Positions 15,633 through 24,649 of a stretch of 46,845 nt of DNA are shown in pieces. The stretch comes from an uncultured Lachnospiraceae bacterium (GTDB lineage: Bacteria > Bacillota > Clostridia > Lachnospirales > Lachnospiraceae). Where the stretch lies: contig CAJKGK010000026.1 of the NCBI GenBank assembly GCA_905199445.1, forward strand, positions 1 to 46,845, written 5' to 3'. Made by a program: the position numbers and the translations under genes. The stretch's first letter is position 1, and the number at the start of each line of letters is the position of its first letter. The notes beneath the pieces were generated by a model. The model saw only the letters and a list, made by a program, of their open reading frames with translations. It ran no database searches and had not been told where the DNA came from.

Positions 15633-18600
15633 TTATTGATGCGCCTTTATTATTTTCATTGCATCCGTAGATAAATCTTTGCTTTCATATGTAACCAGCA
15701 ATTTTCCCGGGAAATGTTTATTGTACCACTTTTCTTTCTTCTCCCAATGTGCTTTATAATCTGGACAGTCTAATCTTCCCACATGTTCCCAATAATAGGT
15801 CTCACCCATAAATTTGACTGTGAAGTCAGGTAAAAACATTGTGCCGTCTGGAGCATACAGCGGCTGTTCATACACAAACGGAACTTCCTCGGCAGCCAGC
15901 ATATTGGCGATAATAACCTCGGATTTGGATCTCACAAAATACTCTGATAATGTAGCCAGTTTCTTTTCATCTGCATACCAATTCTGGATATAAAGCAAAT
16001 CCTCCGGCAATGGTTCAAACTTGAATACAGAAGAATTGATTCTTCTGACTGCACATTTCTCAATATGCCCCAGTGCGGTTAATGTACCCATATCCTCCTG
16101 CAGAAAAATGGTCACTTTCTTTTGAGCCCTTGTAATTGCCGTATATAATAATTCCATAGATAAAAGATGACTGTCCCTTTTAGGAATCACAATGTACACA
16201 TAATCAAATTCTGAGCCCTGAGCCTTGTGGACGCTTATGGCATAGGCAAGTTCAAGATTGTCCTGGACCTTCTGCTCAGGAAGATTCCAGCCTTTATCAT
16301 CCCTGCCGTATTCCCTGCCATAATTATATCTGAGTTTCCGTCTGTTCTTATTTGAAAATGAAACCTGAAATCGATCGATTCTGCTCACAGATTTATATCG
16401 CTTATTTTTAAAGTCAAAAGGATGCAGCAGTACAAGACCAATTTCTCCATTAAAAATTTCATGCCGTTCAGTTGTTCTCGTCTCTTGATTATAGGCATAG
16501 GCCATATCCGACTTTGGTCTGTTTCTGAACTGAATAACTTTATCAAAATAACTTATCCCATCAAGATTATATTTATGGCTCCAATACGGATTGAACGTAT
16601 GCTGCATAAATAAATTCAGCGCATTTGTTCCGTAAAATTCACCTCTATATGGTGAAATAATCTGGATCCTATCAGGATTTGAACTGCCATCCGGTTTTCT
16701 GATCGCCTGCTGCCAAAGCTTATCCGGACTTGAATATACTGTCATTCCTGTCATGGATTCCATATCTCGAATCAACACATTGTTCAAAACAGACTCCAAA
16801 TCTTCCTGTGTCTTCCAAAAATGAACAGCCAAGTCCTTATCAATATCACCGTTGCCATTTTCCATGATTTTTGCAAAAAGAGTTTCTTTCTTTTGTTTAA
16901 GTTCATCCACAGCGGTAAGCTTCCCTGTATCCGACTGTTTTTCCTGAATAAACAGTTCCGCCAAATCAAGAATCCCGCAGCCTCTGCGCTCCGCTTTATT
17001 CACAAGCTGCCGAATATTCTCTGTAAGGACACCGACATTATCCGGATATTCACCGTTTAACCATTCAATTGTATCCGAAAATACTTTCCCTCTTCCGATT
17101 GGGGGAAGCTGATTTGGATCACCAACCAAAATCAATCGCTGTACACTATTCCAATTCACGCTTCTGAGCAGTGTCGCAAATAAGTTCAAGTCAATCATTG
17201 AACATTCGTCTATGATAATCGTATTGACGTCCTGACCTTTACCTCCACCAAACCGTTTCATTGTAAAATTCTTATTAATCCACCCATGACTTGCCAAATA
17301 AGCGTGAATTGTCAACGAATTCTTTTCTGTTTGCGTTTTCATTCGCTCTGCAGCTTTGCCGGTTGGTGCCATCAGCAAAAATCCTGCCGCCTGTCCATGC
17401 ACCCGTTCTATATTTTCTACAATTGCTTTGATAACCGTTGTTTTTCCCGTGCCGGCAGCTCCGGACAAAACACAGATTGGCTTAGAGAAGATTTGCATAC
17501 AAATGTCCGCCTGCTTATCCAAAATATGCTCATAGTAATCCCGGGCGGTTTCATTTAGCTTAGACTCTGGATTTCTCAGTTTCTTCTTAAACGTTTCCCT
17601 GGAAATTGCCATCTTTAACGAAATATCCGGACGTTCCGCCAGCATTGTAAAAACATTTTCCACCTGTCTCTCGTCCTCGTATACCCATTTCAAATATAAA
17701 TACAGGGTCCCGTCTTTATCCGCTTTAAATGCCAGCGCCTTCTCAAAAATATCTCTGTCCAGTTTAAATACCTTTGTTTTAAATGTATAGTGTTTCCATT
17801 CAGGCATTCGATCTAATCGTTGGTTAATAAATTGAACAATGGTCTCAGCCCGGCCAAAGGAATGGGCCGCGATTCGATTTAACTCATCAACACAAAGTGC
17901 TCTCAGTCTATGAGAATCACCGACGTCAAATAAAGGACCAATTCCATATTCCGGGGACGGTATTATCCCGTTATCAATTTTATAAAATGGAATAATATCA
18001 TCCGAATCCATTCCCTGATATTGTTCAAAAATCAGATAAGGATTCTCAACGATTTCTGAAAGCGATGCAATTATAGAAACATCACCCCGATCCTCACTCA
18101 ATATACCTTTCATTTGCTGCGGCGATAAATCAAACCTGGGAAGAATATCCATTAACAATCGCTGTTCTTCGTCCTCAAGCAGCTGAAATTCCCGCCGAAT
18201 CAGCTTAAGATTATCCACCTTGTCTCCCCAAACATCATCCCGCTCCCCATAAAGGCATTCCCGTACTTCGTCTCTAAAGGCCTGCATTTCCCGTTCATCA
18301 GTCATTTCAATATAACGCCGGACCAACGAGTCAAGTCCTATATTCATCATAGCCGAAGCGAATCCGGGATACGGACCTCTTGCCCTCCATAATTCATTAA
18401 GAACACGATTCAGCCATTTTTTACGGTCTTCCCAGTTTTCTGTATCATCACCGATTTCTATCAAAGTTTCAACTGAATTCAATAATTGACTGATTATCTC
18501 GATGGCATCATCATTTGAAACCTCCCGGCTGCCATATTTAAAAGGTGAACAGTGAAGCGGTTTTATTACAATTCTATTGAGAATCTCCTCACAATCCATG

Positions 18601-19268
18601 TACTTCCAGTAAGGTATAACCAAACCTTCGTCAGGATAATTTGAAGTAATCGGTTTTTGCCAGACAAGTCCTCCTGCAAAATCAGTTTTGATCTGGTCGG
18701 TTGTATTTTCGTAGTAATGAAAATCACCGATCTTTTTAATTCTGGATGCCCCTATAATAACATAGTGGTCATTTTCATTTTCAGAAAAAGGATTGCTATA
18801 TCCGGCATAATAAAACACCAATGATTTTCCTTCTTCAAACTGTGAAAAATACTGCTCCGCATTTTTCTGACGCTTATTATTATCGTAGGTTTTCCCTTTG
18901 ATCTGCGAAAAAGCCTCTGATTTATACATCGCTTCATAGCACCATGTACACGCAGTATATGGCGGTAATGTTAAAACTGCAGCATCAGCATCTCCTTTAC
19001 GCCACCATGAAGGGGGCTCTACCTTAACCTGAATGGTTTCTTTTCCAAAAGCATTAACACTCAATCCACATGCAGCCTTACATGGATACAACGAACAGGC
19101 CTCACCTGCATGCTTTTTTTCAAATTCCAAATCCCTGTTTTCTGCAATGAATTCCCCTGGATATGAATGCTGTCCAATACAATAAACATTCTCACATGGT
19201 TTTTTGCAAATATGGCCGTTCCAGCCATCGTTATGCCAGGCCAAACGCATACTCATATGTATGGCCAT
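15633..19268 (-). CDS. RecD-like SF1B helicase with N-terminal cysteine cluster and C-terminal PD-(D/E)XK nuclease
   Basis: A 1211-residue protein, last gene of the defence island. The N-terminus has a symmetric cysteine pattern, C21-x3-C25-x4-C30 and C58-x4-C63-x3-C67, which could bind zinc or an iron-sulfur cluster. The helicase core has Walker A GAAGTGKTT (about 606), Walker B IIIDECSMID (about 690), VGDPNQLPPIGRG (about 720), SVHKAQGSEFD and LLYTAITRA, all RecD-like. Residues about 1115-1165 look like a nuclease fold (SKSEVIIANML ... FLPDFTV ... TYYWEHVGRL). A helicase-nuclease that acts on foreign DNA is the simplest reading. The ATG at 19268 is preceded by a run of G. It lies 77 bases behind the DUF7695 gene with no terminator between. 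Confidence 0.85.
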   Translation of the reverse strand: MAIHMSMRLAWHNDGWNGHICKKPCENVYCIGQHSYPGEFIAENRDLEFEKKHAGEACSLYPCKAACGLSVNAFGKETIQVKVEPPSWWRKGDADAAVLTLPPYTACTWCYEAMYKSEAFSQIKGKTYDNNKRQKNAEQYFSQFEEGKSLVFYYAGYSNPFSENENDHYVIIGASRIKKIGDFHYYENTTDQIKTDFAGGLVWQKPITSNYPDEGLVIPYWKYMDCEEILNRIVIKPLHCSPFKYGSREVSNDDAIEIISQLLNSVETLIEIGDDTENWEDRKKWLNRVLNELWRARGPYPGFASAMMNIGLDSLVRRYIEMTDEREMQAFRDEVRECLYGERDDVWGDKVDNLKLIRREFQLLEDEEQRLLMDILPRFDLSPQQMKGILSEDRGDVSIIASLSEIVENPYLIFEQYQGMDSDDIIPFYKIDNGIIPSPEYGIGPLFDVGDSHRLRALCVDELNRIAAHSFGRAETIVQFINQRLDRMPEWKHYTFKTKVFKLDRDIFEKALAFKADKDGTLYLYLKWVYEDERQVENVFTMLAERPDISLKMAISRETFKKKLRNPESKLNETARDYYEHILDKQADICMQIFSKPICVLSGAAGTGKTTVIKAIVENIERVHGQAAGFLLMAPTGKAAERMKTQTEKNSLTIHAYLASHGWINKNFTMKRFGGGKGQDVNTIIIDECSMIDLNLFATLLRSVNWNSVQRLILVGDPNQLPPIGRGKVFSDTIEWLNGEYPDNVGVLTENIRQLVNKAERRGCGILDLAELFIQEKQSDTGKLTAVDELKQKKETLFAKIMENGNGDIDKDLAVHFWKTQEDLESVLNNVLIRDMESMTGMTVYSSPDKLWQQAIRKPDGSSNPDRIQIISPYRGEFYGTNALNLFMQHTFNPYWSHKYNLDGISYFDKVIQFRNRPKSDMAYAYNQETRTTERHEIFNGEIGLVLLHPFDFKNKRYKSVSRIDRFQVSFSNKNRRKLRYNYGREYGRDDKGWNLPEQKVQDNLELAYAISVHKAQGSEFDYVYIVIPKRDSHLLSMELLYTAITRAQKKVTIFLQEDMGTLTALGHIEKCAVRRINSSVFKFEPLPEDLLYIQNWYADEKKLATLSEYFVRSKSEVIIANMLAAEEVPFVYEQPLYAPDGTMFLPDFTVKFMGETYYWEHVGRLDCPDYKAHWEKKEKWYNKHFPGKLLVTYESKDLSTDAMKIIKAHQ

Positions 19269-19345
19269 GCAATCCCCCCCTGTTCTTCTGCTTTCTTAAG
19301 ACTTTGAATGAACTGATCATACAGATCGTTTCTCCGTTCGTTTGG

Positions 19346-19549
19346 CTAAATGCCCAACGAATCATTCTCTGCTTCCGTCACAGACAGTTCCTCCCACGCT
19401 TCCGGTTCTCCGATTCTGCGTAAATATTCGTGACCGCCATCCACTGCGACAGCCCCGCATTTACAGAACTTAAAGTCATGGACAGACGTACTCTCAATGA
19501 CATCTTTGCATTTTTTGCATCGTATTTTATTGATTATAACCTTCACCAT
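19346..19549 (-). CDS. DUF7695 zinc-ribbon-like protein
   Basis: A 67-residue protein. IRCKKCKDVIESTSVHDFKF, then CKCGAVAVDGGHEYLRRIG, with two C-x-C/C-x2-C knuckles, matches small DUF7695-type proteins seen in phages and defence loci. It probably binds one zinc. The start was placed at ATG 19549 behind GGTGG; a longer in-frame start at 19609 overlaps the XRE gene and has no site. It lies between the XRE repressor and the helicase-nuclease and should be co-transcribed with them. Confidence 0.65.
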   Translation of the reverse strand: MVKVIINKIRCKKCKDVIESTSVHDFKFCKCGAVAVDGGHEYLRRIGEPEAWEELSVTEAENDSLGI

Positions 19550-19583
19550 CATTCCACCTGTCAATCTTTCTAAAATTAAATTT

Positions 19584-19820
19584 TTACTGGATATCATTTT
19601 TTTCTTCAAAATTAATCAACTGTGATATATGATCAATTTCCAATGCTTCCGCGATTTTGGATAAATGTTCAAAATTGATAACGGTACGCGTCCCCCGGAC
19701 AATATCGCTGACCGTAGATTCCCTGATCCCGGACATTTGAGCCAGTTTTTTTTGCGTTATATTTCGTTCTTCCAACAATTCTTTTACTTTCAGTTTAATG
19801 TTATAATTTTTTCTTTTCAT
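19584..19820 (-). CDS. XRE-family repressor of the defence island
   Basis: A 78-residue HTH_3 protein: LKVKELLEERNITQKKLAQM and GIRESTVSDIVRGTRTV form the HTH, followed by a dimerisation helix (EHLSKIAEALEIDHISQLI). Its ATG at 19820 follows the AIPR stop by one base (TAATATG), so the two are coupled; an ATG 12 bases earlier has poorer spacing. An autoregulatory repressor is expected in this position, and an inverted repeat covering the promoter of the AIPR-XRE unit (21054-21098) is its likely operator. Confidence 0.85.
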   Translation of the reverse strand: MKRKNYNIKLKVKELLEERNITQKKLAQMSGIRESTVSDIVRGTRTVINFEHLSKIAEALEIDHISQLINFEEKNDIQ

Positions 19821-19821
19821 A

Positions 19822-20985
19822 TTATTCCACATTCCTTAACTTAATCGTCATATATGCAAGATCCCAGACATTGGAGTCTTTGCCCACTGCATTGGGATTA
19901 TCTCCGATGGAAGCTGCAAAATTCATAATTTTATTGGTCAGGTCGATTTTACAGCGATCCCAAACCTCTATCGGTCCCACCCCGTTTTTCCATTCATATT
20001 TGCCCGTTGTTTCATTCATTACAAGAAGGGATCTAAAGGCCGCAACCGCAGGATATAATAAGCCATCCGGAACTTTATACTGTAAGTCATTTAAGCCAAA
20101 TTTACTTTTGGCAACGATTTTTCCGTCTTTATATCCGGCATATTTTTTTCTTCCGTACCGGCCGCCGCCGGCATTGTAGGCATCTGCAAATTCCATTTCA
20201 ATGACATCATAAAGGTCAAAAAGATCAGGCATCACATTCACATAGGCTCTGTAATCTTCCGGATTTTTAAGATACATTTCCAGCATTTTCGCCTTTGATG
20301 AATAGGCCTGGGTTGGATGATGGAAGGCATCATAGGCATTGATATTAAACATATTAATGATTGCCACGATTTCACGGGCATCAATCATCTTATTTTTCCT
20401 GCCGGTTTCAGGATCCACAGAGATCTGGTTCTGTTTAAATGCAATTCTCTTAAAAAACGGCATTCCTTCCAGACCTTCTTTGATTGGATCAAACTTTTCA
20501 GCCAGCTCAGCCATAGATTTGGCATCAACCTGTACCGATGTATTTCTTGCCTCCGCCAAACTTTCAATAATATCTTCCACACCGGTCATAACCTCAAACT
20601 GCACATACTGCTCTAAATTCTCGCCTTTATGCTCACATATAATTTTATAGGTATGGCCCCCGTCAATATTTCCATGACACAGCTCATCGGAAAAAATAAT
20701 TGTCACTGTTTTTTCATTGTTATTATAATGAACGCTCTGGGCCGAAATAACAATACCCCTGTTCTTTAAATGAAAGTATCCGTCATTACTTAATAATGAC
20801 TCACTGATTGCCGCAGCTACACTGGATGTTAATTTCTGATCTCTGGGGTTGGTTGCCATGGGAATGCCTTCCGGCACATCGTCCACCTTTACATAAAAAA
20901 CATATTTTCTGGCAGCTTTGTTTTCGAAAGGGTCCTCCAACTTTCTAAATGTATTTTCCTGTACATGCATTGTTTTTTTTATCAC
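19822..20985 (-). CDS. AIPR-type abortive infection phage resistance protein
   Basis: A 387-residue protein starting at GTG 20985, chosen because GGAGG lies 9 bases upstream. It resembles the AIPR family (PF10592): the block LKNRGIVISAQSV, then LCHGNIDGGHTYKIICEH corresponds to the family's N-G-G-x-T core, followed by EARNTSVQVDAKSMAEL and a helical C-terminus. AIPR proteins are associated with abortive infection and often sit next to restriction-modification genes, as here. Their biochemical activity is not settled. It is the first gene behind the internal promoter at 21077-21105 and is coupled to the XRE repressor. Family assignment is moderately sure since the core motif is a variant. Confidence 0.7.
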   Translation of the reverse strand: MIKKTMHVQENTFRKLEDPFENKAARKYVFYVKVDDVPEGIPMATNPRDQKLTSSVAAAISESLLSNDGYFHLKNRGIVISAQSVHYNNNEKTVTIIFSDELCHGNIDGGHTYKIICEHKGENLEQYVQFEVMTGVEDIIESLAEARNTSVQVDAKSMAELAEKFDPIKEGLEGMPFFKRIAFKQNQISVDPETGRKNKMIDAREIVAIINMFNINAYDAFHHPTQAYSSKAKMLEMYLKNPEDYRAYVNVMPDLFDLYDVIEMEFADAYNAGGGRYGRKKYAGYKDGKIVAKSKFGLNDLQYKVPDGLLYPAVAAFRSLLVMNETTGKYEWKNGVGPIEVWDRCKIDLTNKIMNFAASIGDNPNAVGKDSNVWDLAYMTIKLRNVE

Positions 20986-21053
20986 GAAAATGTTCCTCCA
21001 TTTCTCTGCTCTGATTTCAGACCTGCACAATATTATCCGCCGCGCATTATATA

Positions 21054-21105
21054 AATAACGCAATAACGCTATTTATATAATAACGTTATTGCGTTATTTT
21101 GTCAA
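21054..21105 (-). promoter_or_regulatory. Promoter with 15+15-bp operator inside the end of the phosphoesterase gene
   Basis: On the minus strand TTGACA (21100-21105), a 17-base spacer and TATTAT (21077-21082) form a strong promoter. It is overlaid by a perfect inverted repeat: AATAACGCAATAACG at 21054-21068 and its exact complement at 21084-21098, 15 bases apart. Each arm is itself a direct repeat of the 7-mer AATAACG. The distal arm covers the -35/-10 spacer. The promoter reads into AIPR-XRE-DUF7695-helicase. It overlaps the last codons of the phosphoesterase gene (stop at 21086). Confidence 0.85.
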
Positions 21106-21838
21106 TGCATATTTTCCCTTCATCTGCCTCCGATTCCACATAAAACGCCTGCATATCTTCAAGTCTCAGACATCCAAGACGCCCTCCCGGGTAACTGCAT
21201 CCACAGTCTATGGCAATATGGTTATTGGCCTGATAAATATATCCCGGGCGGGGATTTTCCTCAATCAACATCGTCGGTGTATGCCCGGTGATCACATATT
21301 GATCCTCAAAATATTTCGTATTGTAATCCGGTCTCTGCCACACCAGCTCGTTTAATTCATAATCCCACAGAGGTCTATCCGGAGAAAAATTTCCGAGGCC
21401 TGCATGAACCAGTATAAAAGACCGGCCGCCCACTTCAAGCGCCTCATACACTTCCAAATCTGAAATAAATTCTATAATCTCTTTTTGTGTCGCCTCATCA
21501 CATTGATGAAACTCTTTTGTTGTAGAAGCTGCACCATTGGCATACCAGTCCAGAAGCTTTCCAAGCATTTCCTCATTAAGCAGAGAAATATTTTCCATTG
21601 TAATTTTTTTCATAAGAAATTCAAGGCACTCGCATGCCATTACACAGTGATTGCCTGCAATCAATTCCACATTAGGCCTTTGCATTAAATCAAGAATAAT
21701 TTGAATAGGATTCGGGCCCCGATCCAATACATCTCCCAAAATATACATCATATCCTGATCCTGAAAATTTATTTTTTCAAACATAGTCTTATAGGACTTG
21801 TAATTTCCATGAAGATCACTCATCACATATGTACTCAT
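21086..21838 (-). CDS. Calcineurin-like metallophosphoesterase (PPP/PrpE-ApaH type)
   Basis: A 250-residue enzyme with the complete PPP-family metal-binding set: SDLHGN (D-x-H), GDVLDRGPNP (GDxxDRG), AGNHC (GNH), LVHAGL and GHTPT. These enzymes hydrolyse phosphoproteins or dinucleoside polyphosphates. It sits between the type III Res gene and the AIPR gene, in a defence operon, where it could act on a nucleotide signal or on modified nucleic acid. That is speculation. AGAGGGG precedes the ATG. The last codons overlap the operator for the next transcription unit. Confidence 0.88.
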   Translation of the reverse strand: MSTYVMSDLHGNYKSYKTMFEKINFQDQDMMYILGDVLDRGPNPIQIILDLMQRPNVELIAGNHCVMACECLEFLMKKITMENISLLNEEMLGKLLDWYANGAASTTKEFHQCDEATQKEIIEFISDLEVYEALEVGGRSFILVHAGLGNFSPDRPLWDYELNELVWQRPDYNTKYFEDQYVITGHTPTMLIEENPRPGYIYQANNHIAIDCGCSYPGGRLGCLRLEDMQAFYVESEADEGKICIDKITQ

Positions 21839-21849
21839 AAAAAATCCCC

Positions 21850-21877
21850 TCTGCTATCTGTACGCTGTTATCTGTAC
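21850..21877. repeat. Tandem 13/14-bp repeat before the phosphoesterase gene
   Basis: Read on the minus strand, GTACAGATAACAGC is followed directly by GTACAGATAGCAGA, and a further GCAGAT lies just upstream. The repeats fill the 91-base gap between Res and the phosphoesterase, next to its ribosome binding site. Role unknown. Confidence 0.4.
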
Positions 21878-21929
21878 ACTTTCATCTGCACCATTTCTAT
21901 TCTTTTATCGAAAAAATTGAAAATGTTTC

Positions 21930-24638
21930 CTAATCTTCCTGCATCATCATCTTTTTCAGCAAGCTCTCACAGCTGTCAGCCACAACATATCGCACACCCC
22001 CGCCGCTCAGCGCCTTAAAATGGACATCTGCACAGTGGACTTTTGCAGCTTCGGTCCCCGTCATCACCGATGCATCTGCTGTTTTTCCGATTTTAGCCAC
22101 AACATATGGATGTTTAAATGAACCATTTTTAAACGCAATGGCCCACTCCGGATGTTCACGGCCAACCGGTGTGGGAATATAATATTCATCAGGAAGTTTT
22201 GCATACACCGCCACATCCTGGCATTCTTCTAACTGGCAGACAAATTGACGTTCTTTTTCAGATTCATAAATCACATGATCGAACACATGCTTATCCGTTT
22301 TCATCGCATTGACATCCAATTGGCCTTTAATCGTTGGGGTGGTAAATAAATCCATGGCATATTGTTGTTCCAGCACCTCATAAGTCACATGTGTCGTGAC
22401 TGCGGCTGCTTTTTCACGATTAATCAGTCTGGCTGCCTGTAAAATAAATTCTTCCGGATTATCCTTAAACTGATGAAATACACCGGAATCAATACCCCTA
22501 AGAATCTCAATGATTGCCTTTCTTGTCAGCCCGGTTTCGTCAACCAGGCGGCCAGGTAAATCATATTTCACATTTCCATGGATAAGATGATCAGCATCAC
22601 CGTAAACGGCTGTTGTCTGAATTTTCTTCATGGATCCGGTTTCTATCTTAAAAAAAATTTTAGGAACTTTAAGTTTTGCATTAAGTGCACAAATCGCTTT
22701 TCTCACAAGCGCATGGGTATCAAAATCCACAACATAGGCTGTTTTCCTGTTGATCTTGTTCCAAAGCTCCAAAAATTCAGGCATCGCCAGTTTTTCCGCC
22801 TGCACCTTCACTTCCACATCGCTTGTTCTGGCATTTTCCGTCAGCACAGCCGTCCCATGGCAAGCACTGCTGCCCATATCCTGTATAAGTTCCGCCTGCA
22901 GTCCTTTTGCAAACTGATCATAGCTTTCACTGGCAATCACAGTAAGCACATTGATCTTGTGAACATCTTTTCCAAGAACATTTTCATCCATACGATATCC
23001 GTCTTTATTGACGCAAAGTCGCATTCCCCGTCCCACTTCCTGACGTTTGCGGATATCGCTGCCACTTTGCTTAAGGGTACAGATCTGGAAAACATTGGGA
23101 TTATCCCAACCCTCTCTCAAAGCGGAATGCGAAAATATAAATCGTACAGGAGATCTGTCCGGATCCACATCCAGAAGGTGTTCCTTATTTTTCATAATAA
23201 GATCATAGGCATCCACATCATTGGATGACGTTTCCCTACGGCCCACCTTACTGTTAATCATATGGCCTTTCTTGTCTACAGAAAAATAGCCCTCATGGGT
23301 ATCATGAACATGGATCCGCTGCAAATATTGAACATACTCCTGGTCCTTAGTTTCAAAACAAAGCTGTTGAACAATATTTTCATATTCCTGCTCAAATATA
23401 TCCGCAAATACACCATTATGGGGACATCCGGATTCATCGTATTTTCTGTAATGCTCTACCTGGTCAATAAAAAACAGGGAAAGCACCTTGATGCCTTTAT
23501 GAAAAAGCTGCCGTTCTCTCTCAATGTGTGAAAGAATGGTCTCCCTGATCTGTATCCGCCTCAGCAGAAGCTCGTTCGCTTTGCCGATCACATCGCCGGA
23601 GAACATTTTTATGCCATTGACAAACTCTACAGAATGATCACGGCCATCAATGCGCCTTATTATAAAATTATCCCTGTAGGCTTCCATTTCCCCGGAATTT
23701 GTATAAAGATTAAAGCCAATACCAACCTTTTTTGAAACAGTTTGGATCCCCCACGGTTTCCTTACATAAAACTGTAGTGTTGCTTTAGGCTCTGCTTTGG
23801 ATAAGTTCAGACCCTCCAGATAAACATAACTGCCTTCAGACGCTGTTTTTGATTCTCTGATCCCTTTCACCGCAATTTTTTTAACAAGTTTTTTATTGTA
23901 AGCCTCCACTGCATCCAAACGGTACACCAGATTATAAAGGCTGTCCTTTTTATGGGTTGCAGAATATCGAAGGGTCATCAGCGGACAAAAATGCGCCAGA
24001 TTCTTTTTAGTCTGCTTTCCCTCTACAGACTGTGGTTCATCGATAATCACAATAGGATTGGTTTTGGCTATAAGTTCAATGGGACTTCTGGAACCAAATG
24101 CATCCAGCTGCATATAGATTCGCCTGGCATCCCTGCTTTTTGCATTAAAAGCCTGGGCATTAATAATCATTACATTTATAGAATAATCCCATGCAAACCC
24201 ATCCAGCTGCGTCAGCCGGGCAGAATCATAGATAAAAAAACGAATCCGTTTTCCGTATTCCTCCATAAAATGATCCTGGGTAGCCTGAAGTGATTGATAT
24301 ACCCCTTCCCGAATGGCAACACTGGGGACAACAACGATAAATTTACTCCAGCCATAATGCTTATTCAGTTCATACATCGTCTTAATATAAGTATAGGTTT
24401 TGCCCACACCGGTTTCCATCTCAATGGTCAGATTATATGAGCCTTCCAGCGTTAAGGAAGGCTCAATCCGATTGTTTGTCTGTATTTTCTGTATGTGTTC
24501 CAGAATCGTCCCATGATCCAACTTAGAAACAATCGGCTGATTTGCCCTGCCCATCACATACGGCTGTCCCTCAAAGACATCCACAACGGCTTTTGCGGCA
24601 TCGTCCTGGAACTTCTGATGCTTAAATTGAAGCTTCAC
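21930..24638 (-). CDS. res: Type III restriction enzyme Res-like subunit with substituted nuclease motif
   Basis: A 902-residue SF2 helicase of the type III Res family. Q-tip region LKLQFKHQKFQDDA, Walker A EMETGVGKTYT (about 73-83), DEPQ box (200-203), RYSATHKK (motif III) and EVGRGMRLC (motif VI) are intact. The C-terminal domain keeps the family layout LPDEYYIPTPVGREHPEWAI ... YVVAK ... SCESLL, but the catalytic D-x17-E-x-K of type III enzymes (PDWAI ... VAETKG) reads E-x17-K-x-G (PEWAI near 831, VAKIGK near 846). All three positions are changed at conserved spacing, so cleavage by this subunit is doubtful. It starts 11 bases behind mod. Confidence 0.9.
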   Translation of the reverse strand: MKLQFKHQKFQDDAAKAVVDVFEGQPYVMGRANQPIVSKLDHGTILEHIQKIQTNNRIEPSLTLEGSYNLTIEMETGVGKTYTYIKTMYELNKHYGWSKFIVVVPSVAIREGVYQSLQATQDHFMEEYGKRIRFFIYDSARLTQLDGFAWDYSINVMIINAQAFNAKSRDARRIYMQLDAFGSRSPIELIAKTNPIVIIDEPQSVEGKQTKKNLAHFCPLMTLRYSATHKKDSLYNLVYRLDAVEAYNKKLVKKIAVKGIRESKTASEGSYVYLEGLNLSKAEPKATLQFYVRKPWGIQTVSKKVGIGFNLYTNSGEMEAYRDNFIIRRIDGRDHSVEFVNGIKMFSGDVIGKANELLLRRIQIRETILSHIERERQLFHKGIKVLSLFFIDQVEHYRKYDESGCPHNGVFADIFEQEYENIVQQLCFETKDQEYVQYLQRIHVHDTHEGYFSVDKKGHMINSKVGRRETSSNDVDAYDLIMKNKEHLLDVDPDRSPVRFIFSHSALREGWDNPNVFQICTLKQSGSDIRKRQEVGRGMRLCVNKDGYRMDENVLGKDVHKINVLTVIASESYDQFAKGLQAELIQDMGSSACHGTAVLTENARTSDVEVKVQAEKLAMPEFLELWNKINRKTAYVVDFDTHALVRKAICALNAKLKVPKIFFKIETGSMKKIQTTAVYGDADHLIHGNVKYDLPGRLVDETGLTRKAIIEILRGIDSGVFHQFKDNPEEFILQAARLINREKAAAVTTHVTYEVLEQQYAMDLFTTPTIKGQLDVNAMKTDKHVFDHVIYESEKERQFVCQLEECQDVAVYAKLPDEYYIPTPVGREHPEWAIAFKNGSFKHPYVVAKIGKTADASVMTGTEAAKVHCADVHFKALSGGGVRYVVADSCESLLKKMMMQED

Positions 24639-24649
24639 GGTTTTCCTCC

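Noticed and set aside
20986..21063. 26-codon N-terminal extension of the AIPR protein
   Set aside because: It runs up to the promoter/operator region and the GTG at 20985 has a GGAGG site at normal distance.
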